64,000 nucleotides of DNA, taken from contig OZ234493.1 in NCBI GenBank assembly GCA_965153455.1, positions 744,001 to 808,000 on the forward strand, given 5' to 3'. This document shows positions 42,201 through 54,654 of this stretch, one piece after another (position 1 is the stretch's first letter; every line of letters starts with the position of its first letter). This stretch comes from Sphagnum compactum. Taxonomy: Eukaryota; Bryophyta; Sphagnopsida; Sphagnales. The notes beneath the pieces were generated by a model. The model ran no database searches and was not told the DNA's origin. It worked only from the letters and a program-made list of their open reading frames with translations. The position numbers and the translations under genes are program-made.

Positions 42201-42929
42201 TCTTAGTGCTGTTTGCCTTTGCAGCTGCTGATGTGTTTGTATACAAATGTCTTCTTGGGTCCAAGTGCCAGATGATAGTGTGATAGTCACTTGTTTCTGG
42301 TTGCGGAAAAACAAGCTCATCTGCCCCACAAAACACCATGACTGTTCCCCTTAGTATTTCCTCACAAACACAACTTGTAAGCAAGTCTGCTTTCAAAGAA
42401 TCTTCAAGAGCAGACTGGGAATCACATTTTTCATTTCTGGGCGACGCATCCCCAAGCAGCCCAACCAGAAAGTCTATATACTATATATCAGATGCTTACT
42501 GCGATGGAAGATGCAGCGGTAAGGAAGTGTACACAGACTTCCGTTCAGTGCAAAGAAGTTGAGACTCCATTCTACTAGAAACCCCACAAAGCTCAAGGGC
42601 TTGTCACACTTCCACAGCAGCTTCATGCAAATCAGGGATACTTTTTGCTGCCAACTGGTCTTCTTGTCGCTTTTCTTGGCGGCCGTGATCTTGGTAGGGT
42701 GCCCATGCTTTATGGTTGCTGCCAGAGCTGCGGTCCTCCTCTTGGGATGAGCTGCTACATAGTGGGTCACCTGATCATCTTGTCCATCGTCATGCTCCGT
42801 CTTCATCTGGTGAACCTTGTTGTTGTCATCCTCATCTAGTCCATCTTCGTGGAACCTTTGCATGTGGTGGTGATGCCCCTTATGATCGCGGTGCTCTGCC
42901 AGCATTCCATTTCCTTGGACGGAAGCCAT
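39283..42929 (-). CDS. Class 3 triacylglycerol lipase, oil-body lipase (OBL1) type
   Basis: The family hydrolyses triacylglycerol at oil bodies. Inferred exons on the minus strand: 42929-42500, about 42386-42073, 41084-41051 (34 bp), about 40696-40427, 40295-39846 and 39612-39283, for some 510 residues. The N-terminal part has a His/Asp-rich stretch and then a hydrophobic segment (LSFVGFLVEWSLNFFALNG), as in OBL proteins. IIWHLDPRR, MASKLAYEN and VVAWRGTEAFNAYDWSTDID are family blocks. The catalytic triad is visible: Ser in GHSLGG, Asp in CNDIVPR, His in AAHSP. The small third exon reads MHFVHFYECWN. With the natural acceptor of the fourth exon the frame is off by one; see the findings. The second exon's acceptor is uncertain. 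The 0.99 kb second intron carries a minisatellite. Confidence 0.85.
41537..41912. repeat. Minisatellite with a 181 bp higher-order repeat in a lipase intron
   Basis: A unit of about 36 bp, of the form GAGCAATTGAAACCTTGCACC followed by TTGACTTCTCACTAT, recurs about nine times. A longer block that includes CTCAAAAATGAATCCCTCC is repeated once at a distance of 181 bp (41641 and 41822). This shows that a group of units was duplicated together. Confidence 0.9.
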
Positions 42930-43434
42930 GTTTTGATGTCCTCTCAACAACAAAACTTAGTTTTGTAGAAAGCTAAGAGATATTCTGTATGCAGCCAAAA
43001 CAAAAGACGTTTTGTTAGGAGTATTCCAGCCACCCGTCGACGTGACTGCACGAATGGCCTTGGGGATTATCGTAGGCGAGTGTGAACGGATGAGTGAAAC
43101 ACAAGAGAAAAAACATAAGAGAATCAGCTGCAATGAAGCAAAGGCTTTTAAGCCTGGATATCATATGATAACATGAACCTGGACAAAACCTGGATCTGAT
43201 GAGAAAGCTGAGCATTCAAGAATACGAGCTCTCGAATGAGGGGGGGCGGAGCTCAGTTATCATGTCAATAAAGCTGGCAAAACTTTAGGGATGTTTAGAG
43301 TACTGATTCATTCGGAGAAGAAAAAAACAAGACTCGACCTTGATCTCGACAAATATATACAACAGAGAAAGACATGACGATCTTTAACTCGTGAAGCTCG
43401 CTAGCAAGTTTTGTAGAAGATTTGTAGAGAAAAA

Positions 43435-43697
43435 GCTGCTAAAACCCAAGCAAATTCTTCCCAACAATCTTCTTTCTAAAGGGGAAAACAAAAGCTACTA
43501 AACCCAAGCAACTTCCTACCAACAATTGACTTCTTTCTCAAGGGAAAAAACAAAAGCTGGTAATCCCAAGCAAACTCTTACCAACAGTCTTCTTTCTAAA
43601 GGGGGGAAAAAAAAAAAGCTGCTAAACCCAAGCAAATCGATACCAACAATAGACTTCCTTTTAAAGGGAAACAACAAAAGCTGCTAAACCCGAGCAA
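43435..43697. repeat. Minisatellite, about 60-65 bp unit, four to five copies
   Basis: Each unit contains AAAAGCTGCTAAACCCAAGCAA, then TACCAACAAT, then CTTCTTTCTAAAGGG, with small changes. It lies between the lipase start and the end of the next minus-strand gene. Confidence 0.88.
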
Positions 43698-43743
43698 ATT
43701 CTGTTTTCGGATTCCTTAATCTGACTTGCAGCTTCAGATCAAA

Positions 43744-44392
43744 TCAAACATTGAGCCTCTTCTTTTTGGCGGGATTGTATGAATATTGCACGTCTGCACT
43801 CTTCTAGACCAATAATAGCTCAAAAAGACAATATTTAAGTGAATACATAAGCAAGGATTTGTTAAGAAGATAAACACAAACCTCAAAAACATCCGACAAA
43901 ACAAAACCGTGATAATAAGGAAAGCCTGCTTTCTGCTGCTCACGTACTCTTTCTCCGGGCGTGTTGATGCAAATACCTGCAAAGCAAAAGACGAATATGA
44001 AAAGACTAGCTTTGTGTTTTGCAGCTCACAAGGACCTTGCAGGAAGTACTTGATCCTGATTGCTGAGTTTTTTCTTCGGTTGAAATCTGGCAGGAACAAA
44101 GAAGATGAGTAAAGCAGTTGTTTCGCTTCACTGGACTCGCCGCCTTTTTTTACCGATGAAGACTCAAAAACACGCTCTTGAACCCCCAAAAATAAAAGTA
44201 AAACAAGATTTTGTTGTAAACAATGACTTTTCCTTTCCAATCTCACAAAGATTTCTCCCACCCGGAAACTTCACCTATTCTCCAAAAGTTTGTGAGATCG
44301 ATTGGAGCGCCAATATCTTTTTGTTTTTTTTTTCAAATTCCATCCTCAGACAGCATAGCCTTATCAACAATATTGCCACGATACCAAAACAT
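43744..44392 (-). pseudogene. Unrecognised gene tail with short exons, possibly broken
   Basis: Reading the minus strand, four segments join with matching phases and GT-AG borders: 44392-44275, 44086-44036, 43976-43882 and 43803-43744. They give a protein-like sequence including GAPIDLTNFWRI, DFNRRKNSAIRIKYFLQG, ICINTPGERVREQQKAG, FPYYHGFVLSDVFE and a basic end NPAKKKRLNV before TGA. The introns would be about 188, 59 and 78 bp, and the 59 bp one is short for a plant. A TGA at 44335-44333 interrupts the first segment in frame, right beside a run of ten A. The first segment could begin at ATG 44392 or at an acceptor just before it. I do not recognise the family. It could be a pseudogene, a sequencing error at the homopolymer, or a missed exon border. 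Confidence 0.4.
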
Positions 44393-44429
44393 ACTGGCAC
44401 ATGTTAGGGGAAAAGAGTTGTGTCTTTGT

Positions 44430-44447
44430 GTGTGTGTGTGTGTGCAC
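44430..44447. repeat. (GT)n microsatellite
   Basis: Simple GT repeat of about nine units. Confidence 0.8.
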
Positions 44448-44577
44448 GGGCTTTTTCTTAAATGGGCTTGATGGTTGTGTCACACCAATAAAGATGGGTA
44501 GAACAATAATAAGTTTTGATCTTAAGGTTTAATATTCATCTTATCTAAGACAAATAGGTCTTATTTTATGTACAAGG

Positions 44578-44892
44578 TTTTTTCTTTATGTGCAATTTTT
44601 GTGATGGCGAAAATTTGGCGAACTTTTCAAAACAAACTAGCAAAAGTACTTGAATTTTCGCTGGGGGGGAAAAAAAAAAATCCCATTTTTTTGTTCAGAA
44701 AAAGAACACCACTTATTTATAGCAAATGGGACCTTTTTTCTTTATGTGCAATTTTTGTGATGAATTTGGCAAACTTTTCAAAAAAAAAAACTAACAAAAC
44801 GAGTTGAATTTTCGTGCTTTGGAAAAAAAAGAAATCACAATTTTTTGTTCAGAAAAAAAGAACACCACTTATTTATGGCAAATGGGACCTTA
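44578..44892. repeat. Tandem duplication of a 155 bp unit
   Basis: The unit starts TTTTTTCTTTATGTGCAATT and ends with a segment containing ACACCACTTATTTAT and GGGACC. Copies begin at 44578 and 44733. The first contains GATGGCGAAAATTTGGCGAA; the second has lost part of that motif. Confidence 0.88.
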
Positions 44893-45085
44893 TTTTGAGA
44901 TTGATTGAGTACTTTTGAACTCTAAACTTTTTTTTCTTTTTTCTTAGTTTTTGTTTAGGATGTCAAATTTCAGACCTTATTTGAAGGTAATGTTTCTTTC
45001 ACTTAATGTTAAGGCTCATCTTAATGAGATGTTGGAGATTAGCCAGTTGACAATTTGCGTTACCTACAACTGTAGTGTGCAATCA

Positions 45086-45240
45086 CTTCATGAGCACATG
45101 CAAGGTAATAAGTCAAAAGTGGAGGTCGCCTGTACAGCTATTTGGTCAGCACATGACACCGGATAACGTCAAAGTGGACGTCATGTACAAGCTATTTCAT
45201 CAGCACATGCCACCTGATAAAGTCAAAGTGGAAGTCATGG
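45086..45240 (+). repeat. 54 bp tandem repeat within an open frame
   Basis: About two and a half copies of a unit with CAGCACATGMCACCKGATAA and GTCAAAGTGGA(C/A)GTCATG. The unit is a multiple of three, so the frame from about 45075 to 45389 reads through it (VKVDVMYKLFHQHMPPDK, then VKVEVMG). The frame has no recognised domain, and I do not claim it is a gene. Confidence 0.7.
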
Positions 45241-45779
45241 GCATCGTGGAGATGACTAGTGAGAGAGCTGTAGCAGCTCTTGCAGCAGAGGCAGCAGAGG
45301 GAGAGGAGGAACTCAATCAAGGCTACCATTGCCTGATGAAATCCCTCTCAAGATATTTCCCACAATTGCATGGTCAAATCTATGGGTAGTTTTGGCTTTT
45401 ACTTGTTCTCCTGCAGCAGTTATAGCAGAGGTAGAGGGAGGAACTAAATTGAGGCAATTGATGCCCAATGCAGTTCAAGCTCTCACGATTGGAGCATGAT
45501 TGGCATATTCATGTGTAGTTTTGGCTTTTGCTTCTTATTCTTCCCTTGGTCCAAGAAGCTTCAATAATTTGTACTGTTTCCTTCATTTGTTTGATGTAGT
45601 TACAAGCTTGGAGCTCGTCCCTGAAGATCGCTGGTCTGCCAACATGCATATTCCGTGTCTCAGGTCAAGATTTGAGGAATTGCTGACCTTGGGGGCATCC
45701 TTGCTCAAAGTGATGCATCTGTTTCCCAGTTCCCTAACCTTGGAGTGGGGACCAAGGGAGGAGGGGAAAATGTGAGAGC

Positions 45780-47160
45780 GTGACTTGGGAGGCCATCAAG
45801 GTGAACACAGTGCATGTCTGCCATCTCTGCACAAAAGCAAAAAACAAGCCAAATTTTCTTGCAAAGAATAGCATAAGGTGATAAGCAGTGAAATCAAGGG
45901 AAACACACAGGAAAGAGAAAAAAGAAGGAAACTTACAGTTCACACACAGAGAGCATTTCCTTTAAATGCTATTCAAGACAAGCAGTACTTGAAGCATCCA
46001 AAAAAACAAACAGCCAAAGCACCAGCAGCTTTGAACCCTACAACTGCCGATAAAACTTGACAACACTTTGAACATAACTATTCTGTAAGCTCCAGCAAAA
46101 TCAAACCCAACATTGATGAGAATAAGTGATGAACTTCTGAGTGTCACTCACAAAATATCAGACCCATCACCTTCATCATATGAACAGCAGTGACTACCTA
46201 TCATGACTTCCCACTGACTTCATCAGTGGACAGGTGCAGATAAGCATATCATAATCTGCACAAAATTTCAGGCAAACAATAATGCAGAAATCTACTTCCT
46301 AAATTCCTGTCACGTTCCAGAAGCAAGGGGATGTTCACTAACAAACTCAAGAGACCTTTGCGCAGTAGTGCAAAAACCTCTGAGAACAACAGCAGCAGCA
46401 GCAACAAAGACGTTCCTAAAAACAGCACCATGCATGCAAGCTGGACTGGTGGCAAGGCTTAAGTGACTGCCAGTTCAGAGGTGCTCTGAACAGAAATGTG
46501 GAGCGCATTACTTCAAATATTGTCCTGTTAGAAAGCCCCAGACAGTTTTACGAACCCAAAAGGAAGAAGACACAGCCCTGATCGTCAATACTTTACCTAT
46601 TTTTCATAGCTGTAGGATCCAACATAGTTAACGCTCTCAGCATGGAGTAGCGCAAATAGCCGACCTATCAACCACAACATTAGAAGATCGTACTAGCATC
46701 AAAGCCAAAACCCTTGTAATACGGATCATTTCTCAATCATTCCACATCATACTATACTCATATGATGGCGATTGAAGAGGAATGGTTCTGTGCAGTCTGC
46801 TTTGCACCTGGAACCCCAACTCATCACATTCTGTTATCCAAACAAATTCCTTCATCAGGCGTTTACTGCTCACTTCAGATGTAACAAATTGCAAGTTGCC
46901 TCCATTAGCATACCAATCAGACACATCATCATACAGGTACTCCATACACTCCTTGGGTCTGAACTCTGAAACACTGCCAGGAGTTTGCAGTTTGTGAACA
47001 TATTGAGTGCCAAAACTAGGCTGTCTTTTTGTACCAGATATGCAAATCTGTGAATTTGAGCAAGAGCAGGAGTACAAAGTGGCCACAATCAAAGCCTGGC
47101 AAAGGGAAGGAGCTACACACTTCTCAGAGTACAAACTTGCCTGAATTCCTAACATCTTGC
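45780..47160. other. No gene recognised; 3' flank of the EMSY-LIKE gene
   Basis: Open frames here are short and without known domains. The part nearest 47160 probably includes the 3' untranslated region of the EMSY-LIKE gene. Confidence 0.4.
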
Positions 47161-47163
47161 ACT

Positions 47164-48705
47164 TTACCTGTCATCATCTCCCTCACCATCTTCTTCAGCA
47201 TTTTCTACCTCGGCATCTGAAGCAGCTCCACCACTTTCATGAACTCCATGATCACCCTCAGAAACCTCTCTCTGATCCCCAGCTGTGTCTTCTTCCTCAT
47301 CACTTTCATTGTGTCGCTCCCCACTGTCTTGCCGGCTATGATGCTCCTTCTCTTGATCAATGGAGTGTGTCAAGGAAAAAGCAGCCTGGTGGTGTCGTCC
47401 ATCATCACTCCCAGCTTCATCAGATGACTCTCCCACCTCCACCAGAGCTCTATGGAGCATTTCTTCATGTTCTTTCGCTTTGAGTCTCACACTCTCCAGC
47501 TTCTCAAGATCTTCTTCCTGCTCCAGTTCATCTACCTCCTTTACAAATGCTGCCAAATCCGGAATCTGTATTGCAACAGCACGGCCAGTTTTCCAGTCAG
47601 ACCCATTCGTCTGTGCTTCCCCACCTGGTCCTCCTCTCCCAGGCCTCGCTGGGTGGCCAGAAGAAAAAGGAGCCATTTTCTCATGCAAGCCAGCTGGCCT
47701 CCCTCTCTGGCCACCCTTTGCTCTTCCTGCTGATACCTTTCCACCTCGTTTCAGGCCTCGCCCTGCACCCCTGCCTACTGATGATGCTGGCATAGTAGGT
47801 GCAGCCTTCCCATCAAGCAAAACAGGGGGTCCTTCAATCCATTTGACATCCTTTTTGTCCATTCCCTTCAGATCAATCCACTCCCATGTCTCCTGGGGTG
47901 TACTCATGTCATAAACAAGCAAGTGCAAGTGCTTCACACGGTCATAATCTGTCACCACTGCCTCATAGAAGGTGTTATCTTCTGGCCATCGTGTCATAAC
48001 TCTGCGGCCAACCCATGGATCAGTGTGCATATCTGAAGGGCCTGCACCTATATGGTTGCTCCAAGGTGCATTGCCCCTCCCAGCATTACTCCCTCTTCCC
48101 ATTGGAGGTGCAGGTTTCAGTGTGGCCACTGGTGGACCCACTGACCCTTTACTCCTGGTTTTCTTCCCTCTCGGACCTCCTCCAGTGCCAGGAGCCGGAG
48201 AAGACAAGGCAGTTCCAGTGATGGGAGCTTGTTTGAGCAAAGGGGGTGGTGGAGGGGGGGGGAGGGTTTGAACAGAATGACCTGTTTTTTGCTTCTTCCG
48301 GGACTGTGAGACAGCAGGGCTTGGTGCTGGGTCATGGGAAAGGATGGGAAGGCCTGTACCTTCTCCCAGCTGCCTCCATTCCCGGATTTGCCGCAATGTG
48401 TCATCTGATGCAACTCTTCCAAGAAGCTCCCGGTGCTGTTCATCAGCAACTCGAAGCTCCTTTCGCAAATCTGACATAAGCCGCTCCTTGGTCCATGTAA
48501 TAACCTCTGACTGAGCCCCAAATGCCCTAAGAACTGCTGTGTATGCATCAAGCTCAAGATTGCGGATCTGCTGCTCAAGAGAGGCCGCAGTGCCTCCAGA
48601 CTTGCCATTTCCACTTGGACGACCTTTTCTTGTCATCCGACCAAGGTGTGTTGGAGGAAGGTCCTCATCATCTGTGCCATCACTGTCAGACTTATTATAA
48701 ACCAT
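47164..48705 (-). CDS. EMSY-LIKE protein (ENT plus Tudor/Agenet)
   Basis: EMSY-LIKE proteins are plant nuclear histone readers linked to chromatin regulation and defence. From the ATG at 48705 one open frame of 513 residues carries the whole protein. The N-terminus (SDSDGTDDEDLPPTH) is a family hallmark and decides the start; an in-frame ATG 31 codons upstream exists but gives an atypical leader. The ENT domain is at about 43-112 (LEQQIRNLELDAYTAVLRAF), followed by a Pro-rich linker. A plant Tudor/Agenet fold follows near the middle (VGRRVMTRWPEDNTFYEAVV, and a WEWIDL segment). Gly/Arg-rich stretches and an acidic, coiled C-terminal region (EDLEKLESVRLKAKEHEE, SSDEAGSDDG) complete it. Members that I know of are split by several introns, so a single coding exon is unusual. 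Confidence 0.9.
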   Translation of the reverse strand: MVYNKSDSDGTDDEDLPPTHLGRMTRKGRPSGNGKSGGTAASLEQQIRNLELDAYTAVLRAFGAQSEVITWTKERLMSDLRKELRVADEQHRELLGRVASDDTLRQIREWRQLGEGTGLPILSHDPAPSPAVSQSRKKQKTGHSVQTLPPPPPPPLLKQAPITGTALSSPAPGTGGGPRGKKTRSKGSVGPPVATLKPAPPMGRGSNAGRGNAPWSNHIGAGPSDMHTDPWVGRRVMTRWPEDNTFYEAVVTDYDRVKHLHLLVYDMSTPQETWEWIDLKGMDKKDVKWIEGPPVLLDGKAAPTMPASSVGRGAGRGLKRGGKVSAGRAKGGQRGRPAGLHEKMAPFSSGHPARPGRGGPGGEAQTNGSDWKTGRAVAIQIPDLAAFVKEVDELEQEEDLEKLESVRLKAKEHEEMLHRALVEVGESSDEAGSDDGRHHQAAFSLTHSIDQEKEHHSRQDSGERHNESDEEEDTAGDQREVSEGDHGVHESGGAASDAEVENAEEDGEGDDDR

Positions 48706-50200
48706 CCTCGTGCTGTTCAGGGTTGGATCCAAAATTTTGTTGCACTCTTTTCTGTCAAATCCAAAGGTTGCCCAGAAGTTAGAGCATGACTGCTTCATCT
48801 CTCAACTAACCTTTATGACCTATCAGACATTGATAATCCTGTGCATCTCAACTTGCTAGAATCTCTTCATTATTCAATTTCTTCATCTTTCCAACCTTTT
48901 TGATACCAGTGCCCTGGTCAAAGATTTATTCTTCAATACAAACCCTCCTTTTCAGACTCATTACATTAACCCTACACTGCTGTAATCAACCTCATGTGCT
49001 TCTTGTCCAAAACGAGACTTCAGGAGAACCTGGGTAGGTCTGCAGAAATAAAAGTCTTTGCAAGAAAATTCCCACAACGGCACTATCATGATAACTTCCC
49101 CACAAGTCCTTCCAGTATTTGGAAGCGATACTCTTGCTTTTTAGTATATCCCAGACGAGTGCGGTCTGGAATCCAACAGAGAAGAAGCTCCATGGCTGTG
49201 CGTAAGGGAAGTGACAAAGAAGTATGGCTACAGAAACAAAACCTTAAACGTCCCTGGAGCATACATAAGTAAACAAAACCACTAACCATGGGGGCAACGA
49301 AGCGGACCACCGCGAGACGGCTATAGTGTAATCTCCAAAACCCCAATACGAGGGTTAGGCTGGGCCGTGCGTAGGAGCATTACAAAACACAAGTGCAGAG
49401 CGAAGAAGAAAAACCGTTTGGACGGTGTGTACGCACCTTGACCCTTGCTGACAAAGAGGAGAAAGAGAAGCTCCCTCGGTTGCCGACAGAGCTTCCTCCA
49501 CCCAAACTCCGGATTCCGGAGACTGGAATCTTAGGTGCGTACCTCCTTCATCGCAAGTTTAAATAAGAGAAAGGGGAACTGCCGCAACCGGAGTTCGCAC
49601 ATAATAGCCCTTTGCTTGCCTCAGAGGTCTCTTCCAGACAGTCGGACTGGCCGCCGAAGGCTTCCACGAGTCTCACGCGCGCTCCATGCAAGAGACACAG
49701 AAGTCATAGACAAAAGCTTGAATAGCCGAGAATCATCGCTAGGGTTAGTGCTTCATAACATACGAGCTACCAACACAAAAAGCCCTAACTATGGTACAGA
49801 GACCCCACCCCGTCCAGCCAGAATTAAAAAAAACACTGGTTCTAGTGCAGCGAATTTCTGAGTACAAAGTAGCTCGCTCTCTGCGTGAAACTGCAGCGCT
49901 GAACCGACTGACAATAGAAGAAGAGTATGGGGTAGAGAAGCAAGTGCAAGCGCTCATGCAGGACTAGGCCGGGGTCGGATCATCAGAGCGCCATCGCCCC
50001 ATCGCGGCAACGACGCTCTTCGCCTCTCTCGCCCGGCCTACGGATTGGCAACCTGGGCCGCAATTTGGATGAAAAAAAATCTACTATTATTTTCTCATCC
50101 GTCCAAATCAGGGCCTGGCTGGCCATCACACTGTTGGAATGACAACGTACTACCATACCAACTATTTCCATCCACAAATCGACGACCATCGACCAACATC
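48706..50200. promoter_or_regulatory. Upstream region of the EMSY-LIKE gene
   Basis: GC content is above that of the neighbouring desert, as expected of a promoter and leader. No confident coding sequence or core promoter motif was found. Confidence 0.35.
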
Positions 50201-51887
50201 GAAGCTGTTACGGATGAAAATGTGTGTTTTGTCATCTACCGAGAGGTATGATTTCGTCATTGGTTTTTTGATTAGTGATATTCCAGATCCGACATATTGA
50301 CGAATTTCATCAAGTTCTCATCCGAAATAGTTGAAAATGTTGGAACAAATACTCTTATTTTGCATCCATTGTTGTCTGTGGTTTGCTAGTGTCTCCATTT
50401 GAACAGAATGAACCACATCCCAACTTCAACATCCAAAATACCCATGGATTATTAATGAAAGTTGCATCAACCAATTCATTTGCAAGACGATCCATCTACA
50501 ACTACATCCATCTTGGACACATTTGCCAAATAAAATATCATCCCCTTAATGAATGGAAAGAAACCCCTCAACACCATACATAGCAAGCAAATGACTAATG
50601 TTGATTGAAAAATTTCAGGCATCTAAAAGATTGAATTTTTCACCAAGAAGAATACCATACCTATGACCAATAATCAACACTTCTTTGCTGAATATTTACT
50701 GGTGGGTACCTGTGACCTTTGCTCCGCAAATTTTGCTTTGATGTCTATGCGGGGAGACGGAGGATCCAGTGAGCGTGTGTCTCTCCGTCATCACGACCCG
50801 CACCTGGCGTTGGAATATTTCAAGTCAGGTGTCTCTCCGTCACCACGACCCACACCTGGCGTTCAAACATTTCAGGTCAATTACGATTCATTTCGAGATC
50901 TCGTTTCTGTCAGCTACGTCGATTGGTCAAAATAAACTATGTTTTCCCCATCTGGGTATATTTAGAGGTCGACCGGTTCTGCCAAACCCCTTTCTCAAGC
51001 CCTATCACAGACAGACAAGTGAATTAATATTTTTTTTTTATTATAAAAAAACAAGAGGTTTGGTAATTTTAAATTTATTTTTTTTAAATTTCAACAATCG
51101 AAGAATAAGTATGCAAATTATACCTTGAGTTGTGTAATTCTAATAAAATAAACCAATGTTTAGGACAATAAACAATTTTTCACAAGTTGAGAATTCAATT
51201 CTCAACAATTCAACAAATATAATTAATATTTTTTTCATTTTCTTTCGACGAGACCTTTTGAGATTTATTTTGTGATGAACATTAGTTGTCAGTTTAAGTA
51301 ACTTATGTAGATTTGAAACATTTTATTCTTTGGTAGTTTTTATAGTACATGTGACAATTAGGATAGACTCCTTTCTTAGGCCTATATTTTGTCTTGTTGT
51401 TTAGAAATTTTATTAATTTTTTTGGCAAGAAATTCAATCATTTCATGAATTCATTACACATTTACAAAGCAATCTACAAGACTTCACACCATTAAACCAT
51501 GTTTCTACCGATAACCACAAACAAAGGAGCCACAAATCCATCTAATAAGCAAAGTTTGATGCAAGAACATGTTCAAAGTTTAGAGATTTTGTGGATCAAA
51601 TGCCTTGGATAATTTGATTTTATTTTCATGGTTATTCAAATTACACTTAGCCCACGTTGAACTCATTGTACATTCCTACTAAACATGGTTGAAGCTTGCA
51701 AGCTCGCACCTTTATGGCAAGGTTTCCATTGTGCAACAATTTTGAATCGTTTTTCTTAAATTTGATGTAACTTTTCGGGATTTTAGAAAGGATAGCAAAT
51801 CCACCAAAAACTTGTGGTATCTCTAGCAAAGATCATGCATATGCCAACATCACCATTGTCAACATCATCATGAATGATTTCATCCAT

Positions 51888-52056
51888 GAACATCTATTTT
51901 TCATCCATAATAAATATTTTTCATTTGATGGATGAAAATTCATTCATCATTGTTCATTTTCCATCCATAATTTAATTCATTCAACATCATTCATATTTAA
52001 TCCATAATGGATGAAATTCATCCATCATAATTCATTTTTCATCCATATTTTTTAGT
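51888..52056. repeat. Degenerate TTCATCCAT minisatellite
   Basis: TTCATCCATAA, ATGGATGAA and TTCATTCA(A/T)CAT phrases alternate on both strands at short, irregular spacing, giving a sequence rich in small inverted repeats. Confidence 0.7.
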
Positions 52057-54288
52057 TAATTTGTCATTTATTCATAATTTTTGTAAAATCTCATGAAAGT
52101 TCTTTGGACAATGGCCATATAAAAATTTCCATGGAAATTTTTTTGAATTAAGTCCCCAAAAGAGTATAATCAAAAGTAGGACTCCTCATTTACATTCAAT
52201 TTGTTCAACATTAATATGAAATACAATTTTGCACCATAAACTTATTTACTTCATTTCATGTTCTTCTTTTCATATCTTATTAGAATAAAAATGTATTTAA
52301 ACGTTTTGTCTTATACATTTCATGTTCTTTCCTTTTTTTTATCTTTTATGTTTAAATTTAAAATTAAGCCTATTTTTACATAGTTTGTTTTGGTTTTTAT
52401 GGACCTTGAAACTCTTTTTGTTTCCATAATTTTTGTGCTTGTGACACCTAGCCATTATGTATGTATCTGAATTTAAACAATTAACTTATGGCACCTCATG
52501 GGACAAAATTGAATCTATGAATTTGAATATGGGTTACATAACATGGATTTGTTGTTCACAATGTTGGACCAACCTTAGCCAAGCCATTGCACAAGCTTTT
52601 TCAATGTGATAATATATTTTTTGAACAACATCAAGAAAGGCATTTGGAACCATTATTGACACAAAAAAATTTACATCTCCCATGCTAGCCCAACCACTAG
52701 TGACTCAAATGCCAAGAGATGACCCTATATTCAAGCCCCCCCATAAAGTAGGAAAATTAACAATATGCAAATAAACTATATTTGTATTGTGCACTTGGGG
52801 GGTCACTATGTGCTATTTTTTCCAACTACATGCATCAAAAAGAATATTATTTAAAGGGTATTATGTGAGAGAATTTTAAATTTTCCCACCTTGTTATTGT
52901 CTAAATTTTTAATATTCACATATTTAAACCACCCTGAACTTAGTTAAAATTTTATATTTACGTTGAATTTTTGCACATTACATTTGTTTGATTTTTTATT
53001 TTAATTGAGGTGTAAACAATGATGAAGTAAGTTGATTATGTGTGAATAAAGAAACATCATGCATGAAATGTTCAAATTGAATTCTAAAAACACGTCAATA
53101 AACATTTCAATACGAAGCCACATTTTAGATTATGACAACCATTTATGGCACCCAAAAAATCATTACAAACAACAAACATTTGGTTTGTTTCCATGGGAAA
53201 AATATACAAGCAAAAAGACCTTGTTTTTGGATTTTAGAATAAAAGCAACTAAAGTGTGCATTTCAACCCAAGTAAATGATCCACCTAATTATTACACCCA
53301 AGCTTTCATCAACTCATTTTCTTGACCAAGTAAACATCCGGTCATTAATATTACCTCCTTTACTTTGAACCTTTAATATAAATTATACCCTTTCCATCCT
53401 TCGAATTGAACCTAGTTATAACAACTAGTACCAAAGGTTCATGCATGTTGCAAAAAATGGAGGTCTACATTTTTAATATATGTTCTTCCAACATAAGACC
53501 CCAAACAACATAAATGATGAAATTCCTGTTCAATAGGAAGATTGCTAGGACATTATTGAGAAGAAAATTGTCAACACTTTAGGTTGGTGCATCAAGTATA
53601 AAATTACATGATTAACCTTGAAGAAGGTGCACAACCCTCAATTGGATACATTTATAATTTATTAGAAAATGAGCTTGTTGCAATTTGAAAGTACATCAAC
53701 CATGGAATGTGTAACCACTATTTTTTTATTTGTTTTTAAATGATAAACCAGTCAATTTGACAATTTTTGGTGCACTTAAAGGTGTAAACACAACAAATGG
53801 AACCACAAAGGGGTGTAGTGCTTTAGATTATAACTCTATATCTTTGGAAAATTACGAGGACAACACAATGATTTGGATTGTCAAATTTTGTTTTCGGGAG
53901 TAAATTGCATTACTTACAAAGTTTCAATTATTAAGATTTGATGCAATTGATGATCTTTGAAAAGTGTTTTTCCATGTTTAAAGCATTCAAAACCTTATTG
54001 TGGACCACTTGTGGACAATTATTTTTTCAAATTTTATTTTTCAATATCAAATGTGCACAATTATTTCTCAAATTTTGATAAGATTTTAATTTATTGATGA
54101 TTAAAAGCAAAACATAAGTTGAAGTTGGTGAATTTCTTGTTTATCACACATTTTGGCAGCTTTTGTTTAAATGTGTTTTTGCCCCTAAAAGTTATGAATT
54201 TTAAAAATGTGTCATCAACAAAATTTATTCATTTTTATGTGGTAAAAACATGAATGCATAATATACATGATATAGGATCAAGAAGTAT

Positions 54289-54327
<39 letters not shown>

Positions 54328-54654
54328 GCACACAATTGTAAACTAGGTATAAAACAATTTAAAAATAGTGTAATCAACACCTTCGCACTCAATGGACTCT
54401 TAAAAAGAATTAAAATTATCTAAAGGTGACATGTTTATGAAATTTTTTGAAACAAGTATTTACGTAATAATATAATGCAACATATTTTTGAATCTTAAGA
54501 TTCTTATGTTGACTTGTAAATCATCAATTTAAGAATATTTCTTGAAGTATCTAATCGAATTTTGCTCTTGACTAGCTAACCCACTATTCTTAGACAAAGC
54601 AAGTTGGCAATGGTTCATTTTAACATGGATTTACCCACCGATAAGAATTTTCAA

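Noticed and set aside
42475-42499. A 26 bp intron joining lipase exons 1 and 2
   Set aside because: Too short to splice in plants; an acceptor near 42387 gives a matching phase and a plausible length.
47360-48271. Plus-strand frames of up to 184 codons across the EMSY-LIKE gene
   Set aside because: Their composition follows from the GC-rich opposite strand; no domain is present.
51888-52056. Possible CRISPR-like array of regular short repeats
   Set aside because: Units are degenerate, irregularly spaced and mirrored on both strands, and the window is eukaryotic.
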